Source: Erwinia sp. SLM-02
Lineage (GTDB): Bacteria; Pseudomonadota; Gammaproteobacteria; Enterobacterales; Enterobacteriaceae
DNA: 64,000 nt
Assembly: GCF_037450285.1 (NCBI RefSeq)
Contig: NZ_JAQISN010000002.1
Coordinates: 620,001-684,000, forward strand
Reading direction: 5' to 3'
In this document: piece after piece, positions 7,479-17,324 of the stretch
How the letters are laid out: every line of letters starts with the position of its first letter
How positions within the stretch are numbered: the stretch's first letter is position 1
The notes under the pieces: generated by a model
Database searches by the model: none
What the model saw: only the letters and a program-made list of their open reading frames with translations
What the model was told of the DNA's origin: nothing
Position numbers and translations under genes: made by a program

Positions 7479-9155
7479 ATGCTGCAACAACCCCACGACA
7501 AGTACCGCGCTTTCCCGCCGGTGGCGCTGAGCGATCGCCAGTGGCCGGGTAAGACGCTGACCCAGGCACCCCGCTGGCTCTCTACCGATCTGCGCGATGG
7601 TAATCAGTCGCTGGCCGAGCCGATGGACGGTACGCGTAAGAAGCTGTTCTGGCAGCTCCTGTTGCAGTGTGGATTTAAGGAAATAGAAGTGGCGTTCCCT
7701 TCAGCGTCGCAAACCGATTTCAATTTCGTTCGCGAGCTGATTGAACAGAGGATGATCCCGGATGACGTGTCGATTCAGGTGCTAACCCAGGCGCGCAGCG
7801 ATCTGATTGACCGCACGTTTGTCTCCCTGGAGGGCGCGAAAAACGCCACGGTGCATCTCTATAACGCCACCGCGCCGGTATTTCGCCGGCTGGTCTTTCG
7901 TCAGAGCAAGGAACAGATTATTGAACTGGCGGTCAATGCCACCCGCCTGATCCGCCAGCGCTGCGAGGAGCAGCCGCAGACCAACTGGACCTTCGAATAT
8001 TCGCCGGAAACGTTCTGCTTTACCGAGCTCGATTTCGCGCTGGAGATCTGCGAGGCGGTTGCCGCCGTCTGGCAGCCCTGCGCGGAGCGCCCGATGGTCG
8101 TTAATCTGCCCGCCACCGTAGAGGTCAGTACACCGAACGTCTATGCCGACCAGATTGAGTACTTCTGTCGTCATTTCTCCTGGCGTCCACAGGTCTGTAT
8201 CAGCGTCCACCCACATAACGATCGCGGCACCGGCATCGCCGCCGCCGAACTGGCTCTGCTGGCCGGAGCCGATCGGGTGGAAGGCTGCCTGTTTGGCAAC
8301 GGAGAACGCACCGGCAATGTCGATCTGGTGACCATGGCGCTGAACTTTTACACCCAGGGCATCAACCCAGGGCTGGATTTCAGCCAGCTGAAGCAGGTGG
8401 TGGATTTAGTGGAGCAGTGCAACCAGCTGCCGGTCCACCCGCGCCATCCTTATGCCGGTGAACTGGTCTTTACCGCCTTCTCCGGCTCGCATCAGGATGC
8501 CATTAAAAAAGGCTTTGCCGCCCGTAAAGAGCAGCAGGATAACGTCTGGGAAGTGCCTTATCTGCCGCTCGACCCGGCGGATATCGGCTGTAGCTATGAG
8601 GCGGTGATCCGGGTTAACAGCCAGTCGGGGAAAAGCGGCGCGGCGTGGATGATCGAGCAGAATCACGGCCTGGTTCTGCCTCGTGCCCTGCAGCAGGATT
8701 TCAGCCAGCGCGTGCAGCAGGTCACCGACGGCGAGGGCAAAGAGATGACTCAGGCGGCGATCTGGCAGCTGTTCCGCCAGGCCTATGGCCTGACCGCACC
8801 ACAGCTTCAGTTGGGAGAATACCGCAGCCAGAGCGACAGTCACGGACAGCTGCAGTTTGAGGCCAGCGTGCAGTACGACGATCGCCCACACCCCGTTGCG
8901 GGCAGGGGCAACGGACTGCTGTCGGCGGCGGTTGATGCGCTGCGCCAGGCCTTTGATATCTCCTTTACCATTCAGGATTATCACGAGCACACCCTCGGCC
9001 AGCGCAGCGACAGCCGTTCGGTCGCCTACCTCCACTGCACCTTCGCCGGCAATCACAGTGCCTGGGGCGTCGGTATCGACAGCGACGTTTCACGCGCTTC
9101 GCTGCAGGCGCTGCTGAACGCGCTGGCGCAGGGTCAGCTGGCCGGCGGGAAGTAG
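7479..9155 (+). CDS. leuA: 2-isopropylmalate synthase, LeuA type 2
   Basis: Condenses acetyl-CoA with 2-oxoisovalerate, the first step of leucine synthesis. The 558-residue length and N-terminus (LSTDLRDGNQSL near residue 38) are those of the long LeuA2 class (as in Corynebacterium), not the 523-residue E. coli LeuA. The HMGL-like TIM barrel carries HPHNDRGTG near residue 245 and GNGERTGN near residue 270. The C-terminal part from about residue 425 is the allosteric leucine-binding region. The start is set by AAGGAGG eight bases upstream; a longer frame from 7407 has no such site. No leuBCD genes are nearby, so this is a stand-alone copy whose role may differ from the main leu operon. Confidence 0.93.
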   Translation: MLQQPHDKYRAFPPVALSDRQWPGKTLTQAPRWLSTDLRDGNQSLAEPMDGTRKKLFWQLLLQCGFKEIEVAFPSASQTDFNFVRELIEQRMIPDDVSIQVLTQARSDLIDRTFVSLEGAKNATVHLYNATAPVFRRLVFRQSKEQIIELAVNATRLIRQRCEEQPQTNWTFEYSPETFCFTELDFALEICEAVAAVWQPCAERPMVVNLPATVEVSTPNVYADQIEYFCRHFSWRPQVCISVHPHNDRGTGIAAAELALLAGADRVEGCLFGNGERTGNVDLVTMALNFYTQGINPGLDFSQLKQVVDLVEQCNQLPVHPRHPYAGELVFTAFSGSHQDAIKKGFAARKEQQDNVWEVPYLPLDPADIGCSYEAVIRVNSQSGKSGAAWMIEQNHGLVLPRALQQDFSQRVQQVTDGEGKEMTQAAIWQLFRQAYGLTAPQLQLGEYRSQSDSHGQLQFEASVQYDDRPHPVAGRGNGLLSAAVDALRQAFDISFTIQDYHEHTLGQRSDSRSVAYLHCTFAGNHSAWGVGIDSDVSRASLQALLNALAQGQLAGGK

Positions 9156-9901
9156 TCGCTGGGCGATACCCCCATAATGCGGCGGAACATCGCGCTGAAC
9201 GCACTCTGGCTTTCGTAACCCAGTTCAAGTGATACCGTCAGCACGGAGTCTCCCCGCGCTAAACGCGCCAGCGCTTCCATCAGCCTGGCGCGCCGCACCC
9301 AGTCGCTAAACTGCAAACCGGTTTCCTGGTAGAAGCGCCGCGCCAGCGTGCGGCTGCTGACGTTTATTCGCCGGGCGCTGTTCTCCAGCGTCCAGCTTTC
9401 ACCCGGTTCGGCGCGCAGGGCATGGCACAGTGCGACCAGCGCTTCACTCTGCGGTTCCGGCAGGCTGAACGGCAGTTCGGTCATCACCCGGATTTCATCC
9501 AGTATCAATTCATAGATCCGTTCCGCCCGGCTGGCCGGAGCGTAAGATTCCGGCAGCGCCAGCGCGCTGACAATCAGCTCGCGCAGCAGGGGAGAAACCT
9601 GCACCACCTGGCAGCTGGCGGGCAGATCGGCACGCGCCAGCGGGTCGACGAACAGCGTTCGTGCCGCTACGTTGCCGGTCATCTGCAGCGCATGAGGCAC
9701 CCCCGCAGGCAGCCATACGCCGCGCCCCGGCGGCACAATCCAGTGACCCAGATCCGTTTCAATACGCACCACGCCGCTCAGCGTATGAACCAGCTGCGCG
9801 CAGTTATGCTGATGCCGCGGCTCGCAGTCGCCGTGGTGATAGTCCTGAGCATGAGGCACCAGTGGCCGGGTCGCAAAAGAGAAATCAATGCTGGATGACA
9901 T
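9134..9901 (-). CDS. AraC-family regulator with cupin sensor
   Basis: A 255-residue transcription factor. The N-terminal part (about residues 20-100) is a cupin-like sensor with histidine-rich HQHNCAQLVH and GRGVWLPAGVPH motifs. The C-terminal part (about 150-250) has two helix-turn-helix motifs ending in the family signature with ELGYESQSAFSAMFRRIMG. Its 3' end overlaps the 3' end of leuA2 by 22 bp in convergent orientation. The target is unknown; the pairing with leuA2 suggests, but does not show, control of that gene. Confidence 0.85.
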   Translation of the reverse strand: MSSSIDFSFATRPLVPHAQDYHHGDCEPRHQHNCAQLVHTLSGVVRIETDLGHWIVPPGRGVWLPAGVPHALQMTGNVAARTLFVDPLARADLPASCQVVQVSPLLRELIVSALALPESYAPASRAERIYELILDEIRVMTELPFSLPEPQSEALVALCHALRAEPGESWTLENSARRINVSSRTLARRFYQETGLQFSDWVRRARLMEALARLARGDSVLTVSLELGYESQSAFSAMFRRIMGVSPSDYFPPAS

Positions 9902-10045
9902 AGGGTTCCCGGGAATTGGCAGGAACTCAAGCTTAACAAAGGCGCGGGCAGAATGCGGTAAAAAGAGGGAGAAAGTTGCGGAGCCGTATCGGGTGGGGAA
10001 ACAAATCAGGCGAGCCGATTGCGGCCCGCCTGCAGAGGAGAGGGA

Positions 10046-11344
10046 TCAGGAGTGAGCGACTTTCAGCTGTGCTTCATAAGCCGAAGCCTGCTTCGCGTCG
10101 AACTGATCTTCCCACTTGGCAACAACCAGCACCGCCAGCGCATTCCCCACCACGTTCAGCGCGGTACGGGCCATGTCGAGGATACGGTCAACGCCGGCAA
10201 TAAACGCCAGGCCTTCCAGCGGGATCCCCACGCTGCCCAGCGTGGCCAGCAGTACCACGAAGGAGACGCCCGGCACGCCGGCAATCCCTTTGGAGGTAAC
10301 CATCAGCGTCAGCACCAGGATGATTTCATCGCCCAGCGACAGGTTGATGCCGTAGAGCTGCGCAATAAAGATCGCGGCGATGCTCTGGTACAGCGTGGAA
10401 CCGTCGAGGTTAAACGAGTAGCCGGTTGGCACCACAAAGCTGGTGATCGATTTCGGCGCGCCGTACGCTTCCATCTTCTCCATGATGCGCGGCAGAACGG
10501 TTTCCGAGCTGGCGGTGGAATAAGCCAGGATCAGCTCATCCTTGAGGATGCGAAACAGCACGGTGATACGCAGCTTACAGATACGCGCCACGGCACCCAG
10601 CACCACAAAGGCGAAGAAGGCAATGGCGGCGTACACCAGGATCACCAGCTTGGCCAGCGGCCACAGCGAGGCGAAACCAAAGTTAGCCACGGTGACTGAG
10701 ATCAGCGCAAACACCCCGACCGGCGCGTAACGCATGATCATGCTGGTCACTTTGAACATCGCTTCCGAAGTAGAGCGGAACACTTTCACCAGCGGGTCGC
10801 GATGTTCAGACGGCAGCGAAGAGAGTCCCAGGCCAAACAGCACCGAGAAGAAGATAATCGGCAGCATGTCGCCTTTAGCGATAGCCGCGAAAATATTCTG
10901 CGGGATCAGCGACAGAATGGTGGTGACCAGACTGTGGGGCTGACCCTGAACCTGCGCCGTTGTAGCTTCATATTTAGAGATGTCCACCGTTGCCAGCGTC
11001 GACATATCAATGCCGGAACCGGGTTGGAACACATTCGCCAGAGTAATACCTGTCACAATGGCAATGGTGGTAATCACTTCGAAATAAAGAATCGTTTTAA
11101 CACCAATACGTCCGAGTTTTTTGGCATCCCCGACGCCGGCGATACCGACAATCAGCGTTGAGATAACGATCGGGACAACAATCATTTTGATCAGGTGAAT
11201 AAAGATGTCACCGGCCGGGCTGAGAATGTTAGTGACTAACCATTCGCGTTCCCCTGGTTGATTATGCAGAACCGCCCCAACGACGATCCCCAGTACCAAC
11301 GCAATCAATATTTGCCAGGCAAGGCTGAGTTTTATTGCTTTCAT
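10046..11344 (-). CDS. gltP: Glutamate/aspartate:proton symporter GltP
   Basis: An inner-membrane carrier of the DAACS family (Pfam SDF) that imports glutamate and aspartate with protons. The 432-residue protein matches GltP closely over its length, including LSPAGDIFIHLIKMIVVPIV near residue 40, the serine-rich reentrant loop AYSTASSETVLPRI near residue 270 and VPTGYSFNLDGSTLYQ near residue 300. I chose the ATG at 11344 because the E. coli protein starts MKNIKFSLAWQ and an AAGGA site precedes it; the frame is open 20 codons further upstream. It is divergent from acs, as in E. coli except that the nrf operon is absent between them. Confidence 0.95.
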   Translation of the reverse strand: MKAIKLSLAWQILIALVLGIVVGAVLHNQPGEREWLVTNILSPAGDIFIHLIKMIVVPIVISTLIVGIAGVGDAKKLGRIGVKTILYFEVITTIAIVTGITLANVFQPGSGIDMSTLATVDISKYEATTAQVQGQPHSLVTTILSLIPQNIFAAIAKGDMLPIIFFSVLFGLGLSSLPSEHRDPLVKVFRSTSEAMFKVTSMIMRYAPVGVFALISVTVANFGFASLWPLAKLVILVYAAIAFFAFVVLGAVARICKLRITVLFRILKDELILAYSTASSETVLPRIMEKMEAYGAPKSITSFVVPTGYSFNLDGSTLYQSIAAIFIAQLYGINLSLGDEIILVLTLMVTSKGIAGVPGVSFVVLLATLGSVGIPLEGLAFIAGVDRILDMARTALNVVGNALAVLVVAKWEDQFDAKQASAYEAQLKVAHS

Positions 11345-11864
11345 AACGAGTCTTTTCCTTAACATAACCTGCTTTCCGCGCGGAGCTTGCGGAGTGAATG
11401 ACACTCAAGGGAGGCAGACCGAAACCGGTCAATTCACAGGTAATGGATGGTTGATACCTGTATTCAGGCGCGTAATCAGTACCATTTTAAGCGGTATTAA
11501 TGCAAGTCTGGGCGAGATGTATCTATTTTGTTAAATTTAAGCAGAATAAAGCTCTGTTTTTAACCACATAGCACTAAGCTGTTGTTCTGATTAACAATAT
11601 GAAATCTTCAAAACAACATAACTATGCACGGAGCAATTGACTGCCGCAGTAAATTAACGGTCTGCTTGCGCTTTTTTTGTACAACGCTCCGGCGGAAAAC
11701 GGCTTTTTCTTTCCCACTTCCCTCTCTTTATGACGCTGTCTTCCCGCTGTTTCATTACATTCGGTTATGGCGTGATCTGCCGCTCAAAAAGAAAACAAAG
11801 CTTTGTGGGCATCTTCACTTAACTATTGATTGACATATTATTAACATCTTCAAGGAGGCCAGCC
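11345..11864. other. Divergent promoter region between gltP and acs
   Basis: A 520-bp AT-rich gap with no credible ORF. It should hold both promoters. In E. coli acs is activated by CRP, but I find no full CRP consensus here, so I mark no site. A strong AAGGAGG ribosome site for acs lies at its right end. Confidence 0.5.
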
Positions 11865-13820
11865 ATGAGCCAATTACATACGTACCCGGTTCCCGCGAAT
11901 ATTGCGGAAAACACCCTGATCAATGCTCAGCAGTACCAGTCGATGTACCAGCAGTCAGTGCAGGACCCCGATGCATTCTGGGGTGAGCAAGGCAAGATAC
12001 TTGACTGGATCACGCCTTATCGTACGGTGAAAAATACCTCTTTCGCCCCGGGCAATATTTCTATTCGCTGGTTTGAAGACGGCACCCTTAATCTGGCTGC
12101 CAACTGCCTGGACCGTCATCTGCAAACGCGCGGTGACCACCCGGCCATCATCTGGGAAGGTGATGATGCCAGCGAAAGTAAAACGCTGACCTATCGCGAG
12201 CTGCATCGCGATGTCTGCCGCTTTGCCAACGTGCTGCAGGATCTGGGCATCGGTAAAGGCGACGTGGTGGCTATTTATATGCCGATGGTGCCGGAAGCTG
12301 CGGTTGCTATGCTGGCCTGTGCGCGCATCGGTGCGATTCACTCGGTGATTTTCGGCGGATTCTCCCCGGAAGCCGTGGCCGGACGTATTATCGACAGCAC
12401 CGCCAGACTGGTGATCACTGCCGACGAGGGCGTCCGCGCCGGTCGCACCATCCCGCTGAAGAAAAACGTCGATGACGCCCTGAAAAACCCTGCCGTGACC
12501 AGCGTGAAAAACGTGGTGGTATTCCAGCGTACCGGTCGGGACGGCGACTGGAACAGCGAGCGCGACCTGTGGTGGCACGAACTGGTGGCCAACGCCAGCA
12601 GCGAACACCAGCCGGTTGAGATGAACGCCGAAGACCCGCTGTTTATCCTTTACACCTCCGGTTCAACCGGTAAGCCAAAAGGCGTGCTGCACACCACCGG
12701 CGGTTATCTGGTGTATGCCGCCACGACCTTTAAATACGTTTTTGACTATCACCCGGAAGATATTTACTGGTGCACCGCCGATGTCGGCTGGGTCACCGGT
12801 CACAGCTATCTACTCTATGGACCGCTGGCGTGCGGTGCAACCACGCTGATGTTCGAGGGCGTGCCAAACTGGCCGAAACCGAGCCGTATGGCGGAAGTGG
12901 TCGATAAGCATAAAGTGACAATCCTCTATACCGCGCCAACGGCGGTCCGTGCGCTGATGGCCGAAGGCGATAAGGCGATTGAGGGGACCGACCGTTCCTC
13001 CCTGCGTATTCTGGGTTCGGTCGGGGAGCCGATTAACCCGGAGGCCTGGGAATGGTTCCATAAGAAGATTGGTAATGGCCGCTGCCCGATCTCCGACACC
13101 TGGTGGCAGACCGAAACCGGGGGCTTTATGATCACCCCGCTGCCCGGCGCAACAACGTTAAAACCGGGTTCCGCCACCAAGCCGTTCTTTGGCGTACAGC
13201 CTGCGCTGGTGGATAACGAAGGCCATCCGCAGGAAGGCGCTGCCGAAGGCAATCTGGTGATTGTCGATTCGTGGCCGGGACAGGCGCGGACCCTGTTCGG
13301 CGATCATGAGCGTTTTGAACAGACCTATTTCTCAACCTTTAAGAATATGTATTTCAGCGGTGACGGCGCACGCCGTGATGCCGATGGCGACTACTGGATC
13401 ACCGGCCGCGTTGACGATGTGCTGAACGTATCCGGCCACCGTCTGGGCACCGCAGAGATCGAATCCGCGCTGGTTTCGCATCCAAAAATTGCCGAAGCCG
13501 CGGTGGTCGGTATTCCTCACGGGCTGAAGGGCCAGGCGATTTATGCCTATATCACCCTGAACCACGGCGAGGAGCCCACGCCGGAGCTGTATACCGAGGT
13601 GCGTAACTGGGTGCGTAAAGAGATAGGCCCGATTGCCACGCCGGACGTACTGCACTGGACCGACTCCCTGCCGAAAACCCGCTCCGGCAAGATCATGCGC
13701 CGAATCCTGCGCAAAATCGCCACCGGGGATACCAGCAATCTCGGCGATACCTCAACGCTCGCCGATCCGGGCGTCGTGGAGAAACTGCTGGAAGAGAAAC
13801 AAGCCATTAAAATGCCGTAA
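11865..13820 (+). CDS. acs: Acetyl-CoA synthetase
   Basis: AMP-forming acetate:CoA ligase for scavenging acetate, cytoplasmic. The 651 residues closely match E. coli Acs. The adenylate-forming core motif YTSGSTGKPKG is near residue 263, the TGWQTET-like motif appears as DTWWQTETGG near residue 412, and SLPKTRSGKIMRR near residue 605 contains the lysine that is acetylated by Pat and freed by CobB in relatives. The start is supported by AAGGAGG. It heads acs-yjcH-actP, coupling acetate uptake to activation. A GC-rich hairpin lies between acs and yjcH and may reduce read-through. Confidence 0.98.
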   Translation: MSQLHTYPVPANIAENTLINAQQYQSMYQQSVQDPDAFWGEQGKILDWITPYRTVKNTSFAPGNISIRWFEDGTLNLAANCLDRHLQTRGDHPAIIWEGDDASESKTLTYRELHRDVCRFANVLQDLGIGKGDVVAIYMPMVPEAAVAMLACARIGAIHSVIFGGFSPEAVAGRIIDSTARLVITADEGVRAGRTIPLKKNVDDALKNPAVTSVKNVVVFQRTGRDGDWNSERDLWWHELVANASSEHQPVEMNAEDPLFILYTSGSTGKPKGVLHTTGGYLVYAATTFKYVFDYHPEDIYWCTADVGWVTGHSYLLYGPLACGATTLMFEGVPNWPKPSRMAEVVDKHKVTILYTAPTAVRALMAEGDKAIEGTDRSSLRILGSVGEPINPEAWEWFHKKIGNGRCPISDTWWQTETGGFMITPLPGATTLKPGSATKPFFGVQPALVDNEGHPQEGAAEGNLVIVDSWPGQARTLFGDHERFEQTYFSTFKNMYFSGDGARRDADGDYWITGRVDDVLNVSGHRLGTAEIESALVSHPKIAEAAVVGIPHGLKGQAIYAYITLNHGEEPTPELYTEVRNWVRKEIGPIATPDVLHWTDSLPKTRSGKIMRRILRKIATGDTSNLGDTSTLADPGVVEKLLEEKQAIKMP

Positions 13821-13824
13821 CCCG

Positions 13825-13846
13825 ATGGGGGCCTCCGTGCCCCCAT
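13825..13846 (+). terminator. Hairpin after acs
   Basis: ATGGGGGC and GCCCCCAT pair perfectly around CTCCGT. No T-run follows, so it may be a partial terminator or an mRNA-stabilising hairpin between acs and yjcH. Confidence 0.55.
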
Positions 13847-13978
13847 GCTTAACTGCCGCAGAGCAGCCCGTCGTCTTTCGTCCTAATTTTCAGCACCATG
13901 AAGTGATAACAAAAAAACCTGGCCGCCGAAGCCGTGCTTCTGCTGTCCCGGTATAACTCTACCTCTGGAGACGCTGTG

Positions 13979-14290
13979 ATGAACGATGTCATTTATCAAC
14001 GCATAGAAAAAAGCGCCCGATTTAAAGAACTGGTCAGAAAACGCCAGAGCTTTGCCACCCTGCTGTCCCTGATTATGCTGGTGCTCTACGTCGGTTTTAT
14101 CCTGCTGATCGCCTTTGCTCCCGGCTGGCTGGGCACGCCGCTACATGACGGCACTAACGTCACGCGCGGTATCCCTATCGGTATCGGCCTGATCGTGGTC
14201 TCCTTTGTACTGACCGGCGTTTACGTCTGGCGCGCTAACGGTGAGTTCGACCGCCTCACCCGTGAACTGCTGAACGAGGTGAAAGGATGA
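13979..14290 (+). CDS. yjcH: DUF485 inner-membrane protein YjcH
   Basis: A 103-residue membrane protein with two hydrophobic segments (about residues 23-45 and 60-82), conserved between acs and actP in enterobacteria. Its biochemical role is not established; it is thought to assist the acetate permease. The start at MNDVIYQRIE is preceded by a GGAG site and matches the usual length. Its stop overlaps the actP start by four bases (ATGA), so the two are translationally coupled. Confidence 0.95.
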   Translation: MNDVIYQRIEKSARFKELVRKRQSFATLLSLIMLVLYVGFILLIAFAPGWLGTPLHDGTNVTRGIPIGIGLIVVSFVLTGVYVWRANGEFDRLTRELLNEVKG

Positions 14291-15945
14291 AACTTCGCCT
14301 GCTACCCCTGACTCTGCCCGCCCTGCTGCCTTTCGGTGCGCAGGCCGCCGATGCGATTACCGGTGCGGTGGAGCGCCAGCCCACCAACGTTGAAGCCATT
14401 ATCATGTTCCTGATTTTTGTGGCGGCCACGCTGGGTATTACTTATTGGGCGTCAAAACGTACCCGTTCGCGCAGTGATTACTACACCGCCGGCGGCAATA
14501 TCACCGGTTTTCAGAACGGGCTGGCGATGGCCGGGGACTTTATGTCTGCCGCCTCGTTCCTTGGCATCTCGGCGCTGGTTTATACCTCCGGCTACGATGG
14601 CCTGATCTATTCACTCGGTTTCCTGGTCGGCTGGCCGATTATTCTGTTCCTCATCGCCGAACGCCTGCGCAACCTTGGCCGTTACACCTTTGCCGACGTG
14701 GCCTCCTACCGCCTGAAGCAAAAGCCGATTCGAACCCTTTCCGCCTGTGGTTCACTGGTGGTGGTGGCGCTGTACCTGATTGCACAGATGGTCGGGGCCG
14801 GTAAGCTCATTCAGCTGCTGTTCGGGCTGGACTACCACGTTGCGGTCGTTCTGGTCGGCATTCTGATGGTGATGTACGTGCTGTTCGGCGGCATGCTGGC
14901 CACCACCTGGGTGCAGATCATCAAGGCCGTACTGCTGCTGTTCGGTGCCAGCTTTATGGCCATCATGGTGATGAAAACCGTCGGCTTCAGCTTCAATAAT
15001 CTGTTTACCGAAGCGATGAAGGTCCACCCGAAGGGCATTGAGATCATGCGTCCCGGCGGCCTGGTGAAAGATCCGATATCCGCGCTGTCGCTCGGCCTGG
15101 GCCTGATGTTCGGTACCGCAGGCCTGCCGCATATTCTGATGCGCTTCTTTACCGTCAGCGATGCCCGCGAGGCGCGTAAAAGCGTCTTTTACGCCACCGG
15201 TTTTATGGGCTACTTCTACTTCCTGACCTTTATTATTGGCTTCGGCGCGATCCTGCTGGTGGGGGCTAACCCGGCCTTCAAAGATGCCGCGGGTGCGCTG
15301 ATTGGCGGTAATAACATGGCGGCGGTGCATCTGGCCGACGCGGTCGGCGGCAGCCTGTTCCTTGGCTTTATTTCTGCGGTGGCCTTCGCCACGATCCTGG
15401 CCGTCGTAGCCGGGCTGACCCTCGCAGGCGCATCGGCGGTTTCCCACGATTTGTACGCCAGCGTGTTCCGCAAAGGACAGGCGACCGAACGCGAAGAGCT
15501 GAGAGTATCCAAAATCACCGTACTGGTGCTCGGCGTGGTAGCAATTGCGCTGGGGATCCTGTTTGAGAAGCAAAATATTGCCTTTATGGTCGGGCTGGCC
15601 TTCTCGATTGCCGCCAGCTGTAACTTCCCGATTATCCTGCTGTCGATGTACTGGTCAAAACTGACCACTCGCGGCGCCATGATCGGCGGCTGGCTGGGGT
15701 TAATCACCGCCGTGGTGCTGATGATCCTCGGCCCGACCGTCTGGGTACAGGTGCTGGGGCACGACAAGCCGGTTTATCCGTATGAGTATCCGGCGCTGTT
15801 CTCGATGCTGGCGGCCTTTATCGGCACCTGGCTGTTCTCCATCACCGATAACTCAGCGGAAGGTGCGCAGGAGCGCCTGCGCTTCCAGGCTCAGTTTGTT
15901 CGTTCACAAACCGGCGTCGGTATTGAGGGCGGTAAAGGGCATTAA
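14287..15945 (+). CDS. actP: Cation/acetate symporter ActP
   Basis: A sodium:solute symporter family permease of 552 residues that imports acetate and glycolate. An N-terminal signal-like segment ends near AQAADA, followed by about thirteen membrane segments. Family sequence SDYYTAGGNITGFQNGLAMAGDFMSAASFLG is found near residues 65-95 and a conserved GLTLAGASAVSHDLYA stretch near residue 375. It forms an operon with acs and yjcH, so uptake and activation of acetate are produced together. Confidence 0.97.
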   Translation: MKLRLLPLTLPALLPFGAQAADAITGAVERQPTNVEAIIMFLIFVAATLGITYWASKRTRSRSDYYTAGGNITGFQNGLAMAGDFMSAASFLGISALVYTSGYDGLIYSLGFLVGWPIILFLIAERLRNLGRYTFADVASYRLKQKPIRTLSACGSLVVVALYLIAQMVGAGKLIQLLFGLDYHVAVVLVGILMVMYVLFGGMLATTWVQIIKAVLLLFGASFMAIMVMKTVGFSFNNLFTEAMKVHPKGIEIMRPGGLVKDPISALSLGLGLMFGTAGLPHILMRFFTVSDAREARKSVFYATGFMGYFYFLTFIIGFGAILLVGANPAFKDAAGALIGGNNMAAVHLADAVGGSLFLGFISAVAFATILAVVAGLTLAGASAVSHDLYASVFRKGQATEREELRVSKITVLVLGVVAIALGILFEKQNIAFMVGLAFSIAASCNFPIILLSMYWSKLTTRGAMIGGWLGLITAVVLMILGPTVWVQVLGHDKPVYPYEYPALFSMLAAFIGTWLFSITDNSAEGAQERLRFQAQFVRSQTGVGIEGGKGH

Positions 15946-16011
15946 ATTATGGCGACAGGGGCGGGTCGGATGCCTGCCCCTGAGTTGGTAAGCCGCAAGC
16001 TTAACTGATGA

Positions 16012-16974
16012 TTAATGATTCATGTTGGCGAGTTCATCTTCCGACAGGCCGGTAATTTCTGCTATCGCCTGACGCTCGAATCCCTTCGCCAGCATTTTTC
16101 TCGCCAGCGATCGTTTTTCATCTTGTGCGCCTTCCTGGCGGCCTTCTTTCAGCCCCCTTTCCATGCCTTTTTCAATCCCTTGTTCCTCTCCCTGTTCAAA
16201 AAAAAACTGATTGCCGTTCTGCTCAAACCATTCTGCCAGCGTCATCATTCCCTCCCTGTATCCAGACATTCGGCGAGACAGCTCCTGTGCAAAAGCATGC
16301 GGTGAGGGCGTCCTGCCGACCTGTAACATATAGTTGAACAGCGGTTTCAGCTGCTCTTCGCCAGTGTAGCCAGCGAACAGCAGCGTGACCAGCGGCTCCA
16401 GCAACTCCACGAGATCGCGCTGGCGAATATGCTTCTGCAGCAGTTCGAGTATCGCCATTCGGCGATGTTGCATGATTTCATCATCCGGAATAACCGTCAC
16501 GTCAACCAGTGGGAAGTCGCCGCCGTAGAGCCGGGCCGCTTGTTGCGGATCGCTAAATGCCTGCAGCCAGCTCATTGAACAGGGATAAGGCGTGACCCGA
16601 CCGTGATAAAAAAGTATCGGCACCACCAGCGGCAGTTGTTCATTGCCGGCATCAAGATGGCGCTGCATCACCGCGATGGCGTAACGCATTAATCGAAAGG
16701 CCATATGCCTGTCGGGCGTGCTTTGATGTTCAATCAGCGTATAAATATAGCCCTCCCCTTTGAGGGTTTTGACCGAATAAAGCACGTCGGAATAGTAAGC
16801 ACGCAGATCCTGTTCAATAAAACTCCCTGATTCCAGTGCGAGGGTATCAAGACGGCACGCATTGAGCAGATCTGACGGCAGGTAGATCTGTAAAAAGTCA
16901 CGCGCGGTATCCGGGTGGCCTAATATCTTTTTAAAAATCGCATCATGCGGCGTTGGCGTTTGAGTTCCTTTCAT
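16012..16974 (-). CDS. Rpn-family recombination-promoting nuclease
   Basis: A 320-residue protein of the Rpn (YhgA-like, PD-(D/E)XK nuclease) family, often annotated as a putative transposase. In E. coli these proteins cut DNA and raise RecA-independent recombination. The family opening TPHDAIFKKILGHPDTARDFLQIYLP is at residues 8-33, and the nuclease core around YSDVLYSVK and YTLIEHQSTPDRHMAFRLMRY at residues 60-100. The C-terminus has a charged EQGIEKGMERGLKEGRQEG segment and a short helix ending in TGLSEDELANM. The ATG at 16974 follows directly on a GTG. It stands alone and interrupts the E. coli-like order between actP and yjcE, so it may have arrived by transfer. Confidence 0.9.
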   Translation of the reverse strand: MKGTQTPTPHDAIFKKILGHPDTARDFLQIYLPSDLLNACRLDTLALESGSFIEQDLRAYYSDVLYSVKTLKGEGYIYTLIEHQSTPDRHMAFRLMRYAIAVMQRHLDAGNEQLPLVVPILFYHGRVTPYPCSMSWLQAFSDPQQAARLYGGDFPLVDVTVIPDDEIMQHRRMAILELLQKHIRQRDLVELLEPLVTLLFAGYTGEEQLKPLFNYMLQVGRTPSPHAFAQELSRRMSGYREGMMTLAEWFEQNGNQFFFEQGEEQGIEKGMERGLKEGRQEGAQDEKRSLARKMLAKGFERQAIAEITGLSEDELANMNH

Positions 16975-17324
16975 CACCGCAAGATGCTTTATTTTTCAGA
17001 TGCCAGAAAGGGAATTTTTTATTTATTCTCTGCGCCTGCGGCAGCCCTTCCATTTTTCTGCAAACGGCCTGTTTTCGATAATAATAACCCCGAGCTCGGC
17101 CCGAAAATTATCACTCCCTATTTCAGTTAAAAACGCCGGTCGGGTAATTTAACTTTAAAGGAACAGCAGAATGAACGGAGATGATGAACGGCTAAGGTGA
17201 ACGGTGAAATACACCCGGCCAGATAATGCGGCAGACCAACGGGGCGAAACAGGCTCACTGCCCGTTTACGCCCCGTCAGCTTCCGCCGCGCGGGGCAGCG
17301 CGGCGGAAGTGTACAACTGGACGA
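16975..17324. other. Intergenic region with two hairpins
   Basis: No gene seen. It contains an inverted repeat at 17241-17274 (GGGGCGAAAC with GTTTACGCCCC) and a perfect hairpin at 17280-17309, both just beyond the yfaZ stop. The rest is AT-rich and would hold the rpn promoter. Confidence 0.6.
17280..17309 (-). terminator. Hairpin after yfaZ
   Basis: CTTCCGCCGCG and CGCGGCGGAAG form a perfect 11-bp stem with an 8-nt loop, 16 bp after the yfaZ stop. No T-run follows, but position and stability fit a terminator. Confidence 0.6.

Noticed and set aside
11345..11864. CRP sites for acs
   Set aside because: Only partial half-sites were found, none close enough to consensus to report.
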